NCBI RefSeq assembly: GCF_019665765.1
Contig: NZ_CP081150.1
Location: 1,426,001 to 1,490,000 of the forward strand
Length of the DNA stretch: 64,000 nt
Direction of reading: 5' to 3'
Source: Deefgea tanakiae
Lineage (GTDB): Bacteria; Pseudomonadota; Gammaproteobacteria; Burkholderiales; Chitinibacteraceae
The notes beneath the pieces are model-generated. The model was not told the DNA's origin. It did not search any database and saw only the letters and a list, made by a program, of their open reading frames with translations. This document shows positions 63,801-64,000 of this stretch, piece by piece. The number at the start of each line of letters is the position of its first letter. The stretch's first letter is position 1. The position numbers and the translations under genes were made by a program.

Positions 63801-64000
63801 AATCAACCTGCATTCGCCAGCGCTGTTGCCAGAGGAATATTGCCCAGATATTAACGAGCGCTTGTCACTCTACAAACGCCTTGCCAGCGTCGACGAAAAA
63901 GACGAACTCAACGACATTCACCAAGAACTCGTCGATCGTTTTGGTTTACTGCCAGAGCCTGCCAAGGTACTGCTCGACTGCCACCGCTTACGGATGCTCG
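60826..64000 (+). CDS. mfd: Transcription-repair coupling factor Mfd (cut by window edge)
   Basis: Mfd removes stalled RNA polymerase from DNA lesions and recruits UvrA. About 1058 residues are present before the window end. The N-terminal UvrB-homology domain shows LPDWETLPYDHFSPH and GEFSIRGGLIDLFP. The RNA polymerase interaction domain starts near KIGDPVVHEAHGIGRY. The translocase follows: CGDVGFGKTEVALRAAF, IIDEEHRFGVRQKEQL, LTATPIPRTLAMSL, STIIENGIDIPNANT and QMRGRVGRS, with the LEIRGAGEVLGDSQSG motif. An in-frame ATG at 60811 is possible, but 60826 fits the predicted promoter better. The C-terminal UvrA-binding domain is only partly present. Confidence 0.95.
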   Translation, partial: MSLPELPRANERLQIAQPHGSADAMLLASYAQAARPLVIFTANAQEAARLKDELGFFLHEKTVLQLPDWETLPYDHFSPHSDLISERLATLWQVRQNAVDVLIVPLQTAMGILPPVEFLTATTFFIKKGDPFDAEKLRADMAFAGYSHVTQVYGPGEFSIRGGLIDLFPMGSTLPFRIDLFDNEIESIRTFDVDTQRSLYPVPEIRLLPAREFPTDEEGRKKFRQNFREAFEGDPSKARLYKDISNGVIPAGIEYYLPLFFERTATVFDYLPQEAVLVLHGELLSAAGQYWQDIAERHKLSYGEKDRPLLPPRQLFVEPDLLFANIKKYRRIDLIQGETSLTHPLPALDVDRRNENPIRRLNDFITQYSGKIILSAESLGRRETMAQFFAEYGLKPALLDTWADALASNEHAILLASPLFKGFEWRSATIAVITEADLYPSVIQSRGKKQQKRSNTDAMLRDLSELKIGDPVVHEAHGIGRYMGLTSMDLGDGATELLLIEYSGNDKLYVPVSQLHVISRYSGGASDTAPMHKLGSGSWEKTKRKAAEQVRDTAAELLNLYARRAAREGHAFEWNPHDYEAFAAGFGFEETADQAGAIEAVLVDMRIKQPMDRLVCGDVGFGKTEVALRAAFAAVAGGKQVAVLVPTTLLAEQHYQTFADRFADWPIKIAELSRFRSGKETSAAIAGLADGSVDIVIGTHKLVQPDVVFKQLGLVIIDEEHRFGVRQKEQLKALRANVDVLTLTATPIPRTLAMSLEGLRDFSVIATAPNKRLAVKTFVAKFSDGIIREAVLRELKRGGQVFFLHNEVDTIENMREKLAALLPEARIGVAHGQMRGRELEHVMRDFTQQRFNLLLCSTIIENGIDIPNANTILMNRADKFGLAQLHQMRGRVGRSHHQAYAYLLVPDLEGITKDAKKRLEAIQQMEELGSGFYLAMHDLEIRGAGEVLGDSQSGEMQEIGFSLYSQMLKEAVKALKSGKEPDLSQPLGVTTEINLHSPALLPEEYCPDINERLSLYKRLASVDEKDELNDIHQELVDRFGLLPEPAKVLLDCHRLRML

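Noticed and set aside
1-64000. CRISPR arrays, prophage, IS elements, toxin-antitoxin pairs
   Set aside because: No direct-repeat/spacer arrays, transposase or phage gene motifs were seen anywhere in the window.

Overview
This 64 kb window is chromosomal housekeeping sequence with almost gapless coding. Gene content and order point to a betaproteobacterium. Supporting signs are an nrdR-rib-nusB-thiL-pgpA run, a RibB with a degenerate GTP cyclohydrolase domain, MsrPQ, a cbb3 oxidase cluster, CysG, DbpA, and a Mutt-ThiE type fusion. Moderate GC content and the overall style suggest the order Neisseriales, perhaps a Chromobacteriaceae/Chitinibacter/Deefgea-like organism. That placement is an inference, because no 16S gene or database search is available. 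No prophage, IS element, CRISPR array or plasmid function was seen.

Layout. 1-6516 (minus): nrdR, ribD, a tiny zinc-ribbon gene, ribE, ribB(A), ribH, nusB, thiL, pgpA and the 5' part of uvrC, most joined by 1-4 base overlaps. 6517-18761 (minus): glyA, a large CorA-like protein, a purine-salvage group (hpt, apt, NCS2 permease), a GDT1/UPF0016 Mn exporter under a yybP-ykoY manganese riboswitch, a low-molecular-weight tyrosine phosphatase, serine deaminase and its transporter, an Atm1-type ABC exporter and apaG. 18982-25684 (plus): rpe, an ArsC-like gene and gph, then trpE-trpG-trpD-[NYN/PIN gene]-trpC. The NYN gene is AT-rich and carries nine copies of a hexanucleotide repeat. 25741-30907 (minus): a secreted Ser/Gly/Lys-rich protein, an old yellow enzyme, DUF445, dbpA and tRNA-Pro(TGG).

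31237-46085 (mostly plus): argJ, a TPR-GAF histidine kinase, an orphan gene convergent with it, a MutT-ThiE fusion, small membrane and exported proteins, an NSS transporter, trmO, a patatin lipoprotein, a YaiI-family gene, DUF1993, recG and a hybrid histidine kinase. 46092-52427: msrQ/msrP and a small cytochrome c (minus), cysG (plus), then a PQ-loop protein, a ClC transporter and lrgB/lrgA (minus). 52642-60722 (plus): the cbb3 oxidase locus in the order ccoI-ccoS, FNR-type promoter, ccoN-O-Q-P, terminator, ccoG-ccoH. From 60826 mfd runs off the window.

The main themes are flavin and tryptophan synthesis, purine and serine use, manganese and copper handling, and microaerobic respiration. Copper loading (CcoI), assembly (CcoS, CcoG, CcoH) and the oxidase itself lie together, with an FNR/ANR site placed for activation of ccoN under low oxygen. 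The items most worth a second look are the NYN/PIN gene inserted in the trp operon, the zinc-ribbon gene inside the rib operon, the interleaved helices of the Mn riboswitch, the 550-residue CorA-like protein, and a dispersed palindromic repeat seen twice. I did not find a clearly new multi-gene system.
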